From contig JACIXO010000092.1 of assembly GCA_014360385.1 (NCBI GenBank), positions 1 to 5,936 of the forward strand: a stretch of 5,936 nucleotides of DNA. The letters run 5' to 3'. Numbering within the stretch: the stretch's first letter is position 1; every line of letters begins with the position of its first letter. The notes under the pieces were generated by a model, which saw only the letters and a list, made by a program, of their open reading frames with translations, had not been told where the DNA came from and made no database searches. A program made the position numbers and the translations under genes. This DNA comes from Actinomycetota bacterium (GTDB lineage Bacteria; Actinomycetota; Humimicrobiia; Humimicrobiales; Humimicrobiaceae). Shown piece by piece: positions 5,733-5,936 of the stretch.

Positions 5733-5764
5733 AAATGCTACTTTCGAGCTACAGAAAATTGGAT

Positions 5765-5799
5765 TTGCATAATATTTAAAATAATTGTATAATATGCAA
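5765..5799 (+). promoter_or_regulatory. argC promoter with overlapping palindromic operator-like sequence
   Basis: A perfect -10 TATAAT (5788-5793) lies exactly 17 nt after a partial -35, TTGCAT (5765-5770, 3/6). The pair is framed by an inverted repeat, TTGCATA (5765-5771) and TATGCAA (5793-5799). The -10 itself sits in a 15-bp imperfect palindrome, TTGTATAATATGCAA (5785-5799, 6 of 7 pairs). The shape recalls the ArgR/AhrC box (TGNAT-4-ATNCA) but the centre is 3 rather than 4 bases, so arginine control is a hypothesis. The leader to the argC ATG would be about 45 nt. Confidence 0.6.
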
Positions 5800-5800
5800 C

Positions 5801-5827
5801 TATACTTTATATACTATATATACTGTA
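5801..5827. repeat. Three tandem 9-bp repeats (TATACTNTA) in the argC leader
   Basis: TATACTTTA (5801-5809), TATACTATA (5810-5818) and TATACTGTA (5819-5827) abut exactly and differ only at the seventh base. They lie directly downstream of the -10 element and end 18 nt before the argC start. This is a natural position for a regulator binding site, though it could be plain repeat drift in AT-rich DNA. Confidence 0.8.
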
Positions 5828-5845
5828 AAACGGAGTTTTTTAAAA

Positions 5846-5936
5846 ATGGGTGCAAAAAACAAAATAGATATAGCTGTAATAGGGGCTTCGGGCTACACAG
5901 GTCTTGAACTTGTTAAAATACTTGCCAACCACAAGA
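5846..5936 (+). CDS. argC: N-acetyl-gamma-glutamyl-phosphate reductase (ArgC), N-terminal fragment
   Basis: ArgC reduces N-acetyl-glutamyl 5-phosphate to the semialdehyde with NADPH, the third step of arginine synthesis from glutamate. Only 30 codons are in the window. After MGAKNKIDIA they read VIGASGYTGLELVKILANHK, the ArgC Rossmann nucleotide-binding loop GASGYTG with its following helix. The related aspartate-semialdehyde dehydrogenases usually have a different loop (GATGxVG), which favours ArgC. The ATG at 5846 has GGAG at 5832-5835, 10 nt upstream, and a good promoter at 5765-5793. The gene runs off the right edge and is probably the first of an arginine cluster, which cannot be seen here. 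Confidence 0.9.
   Translation, partial: MGAKNKIDIAVIGASGYTGLELVKILANHK

Larger units (their letters stand above)
5569..5749. mobile_element. Candidate MITE-like element of about 165 bp with flanking 8-bp direct repeats
   Basis: An identical 8-mer, TTTCGAGC, stands at 5569-5576 and 5742-5749, as a target-site duplication would. Just inside are imperfect inverted repeats: GAATTTCCAATTTCGTGAT (5583-5601) and, on the other strand, GCATTTCTTTTTCCGTGAT (5738-5720), matching at 14 of 19 positions with the CGTGAT end intact. A further inner pair, AGGCTT (5629-5634) and AAGCCT (5695-5700), lets the unit fold back. There is no transposase; the only open frame is 53 codons. The segment lies between the divergent tal and argC promoters and differs in composition from its flanks. 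An 8-bp match alone could occur by chance in a stretch this long; its position just outside the inverted repeats is what makes the case. Confidence 0.4.

Noticed and set aside
5562..5764. Riboswitch or T-box leader for argC
   Set aside because: No T-box sequence or known riboswitch core seen, no terminator/antiterminator pair, and the region lies upstream of the argC promoter so would not be in its transcript.

Overview
The window is an AT-rich bacterial chromosomal segment. It holds the 3' end of an F1F0 ATP synthase operon (the last codons of atpA, then atpG, atpD and atpC), followed by murA on the same strand, a transaldolase-family gene on the opposite strand, and the first 30 codons of argC. 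No rRNA, tRNA or CRISPR array was recognised. The gene set is ordinary housekeeping. atpC followed by murA is common in low-GC Gram-positive and related anaerobic lineages, and the extended AGGAGGTGAT Shine-Dalgarno before the transaldolase fits such a host. The sequence does not fix the phylum; a Clostridia-like or deep-branching candidate-phylum anaerobe is a guess.

Layout. Bases 1-29 are the AtpA tail (EEFKKSFN-stop). atpG (100-1092) codes for an enlarged gamma subunit with an extra linker and a C-terminal tail. A 175-bp spacer, unusually long inside an atp operon, precedes atpD (1268-2689). atpC overlaps the end of atpD by 11 nt. A 146-bp AT-rich spacer leads to murA (3212-4507), which has the catalytic Cys118. 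murA converges on the transaldolase gene across about 65 bp that contains a weak hairpin. Upstream of the transaldolase lies a gene-poor stretch of about 430 bp (5410-5845) separating it from the divergently transcribed argC.

How the genes work together. AtpG, AtpD and AtpC form the rotor and catalytic part of F1 with AtpA. MurA makes the first committed peptidoglycan precursor. The transaldolase belongs to sugar-phosphate carbon shuffling and ArgC to arginine synthesis. The last three have no evident functional link to ATP synthase beyond proximity.

The most interesting material is non-coding. The tal/argC interval contains a candidate MITE-like element of about 165 bp, with imperfect terminal inverted repeats (14/19) and an 8-bp direct repeat, TTTCGAGC, on both sides. 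A good argC promoter is followed by three exact-phase 9-bp repeats. Nearly every spacer in the window also carries its own short tandem duplication (9 to 19 bp units, unrelated in sequence). The transaldolase gene probably starts at a non-canonical ATT codon, because its perfect Shine-Dalgarno overlaps the only nearby GTG.
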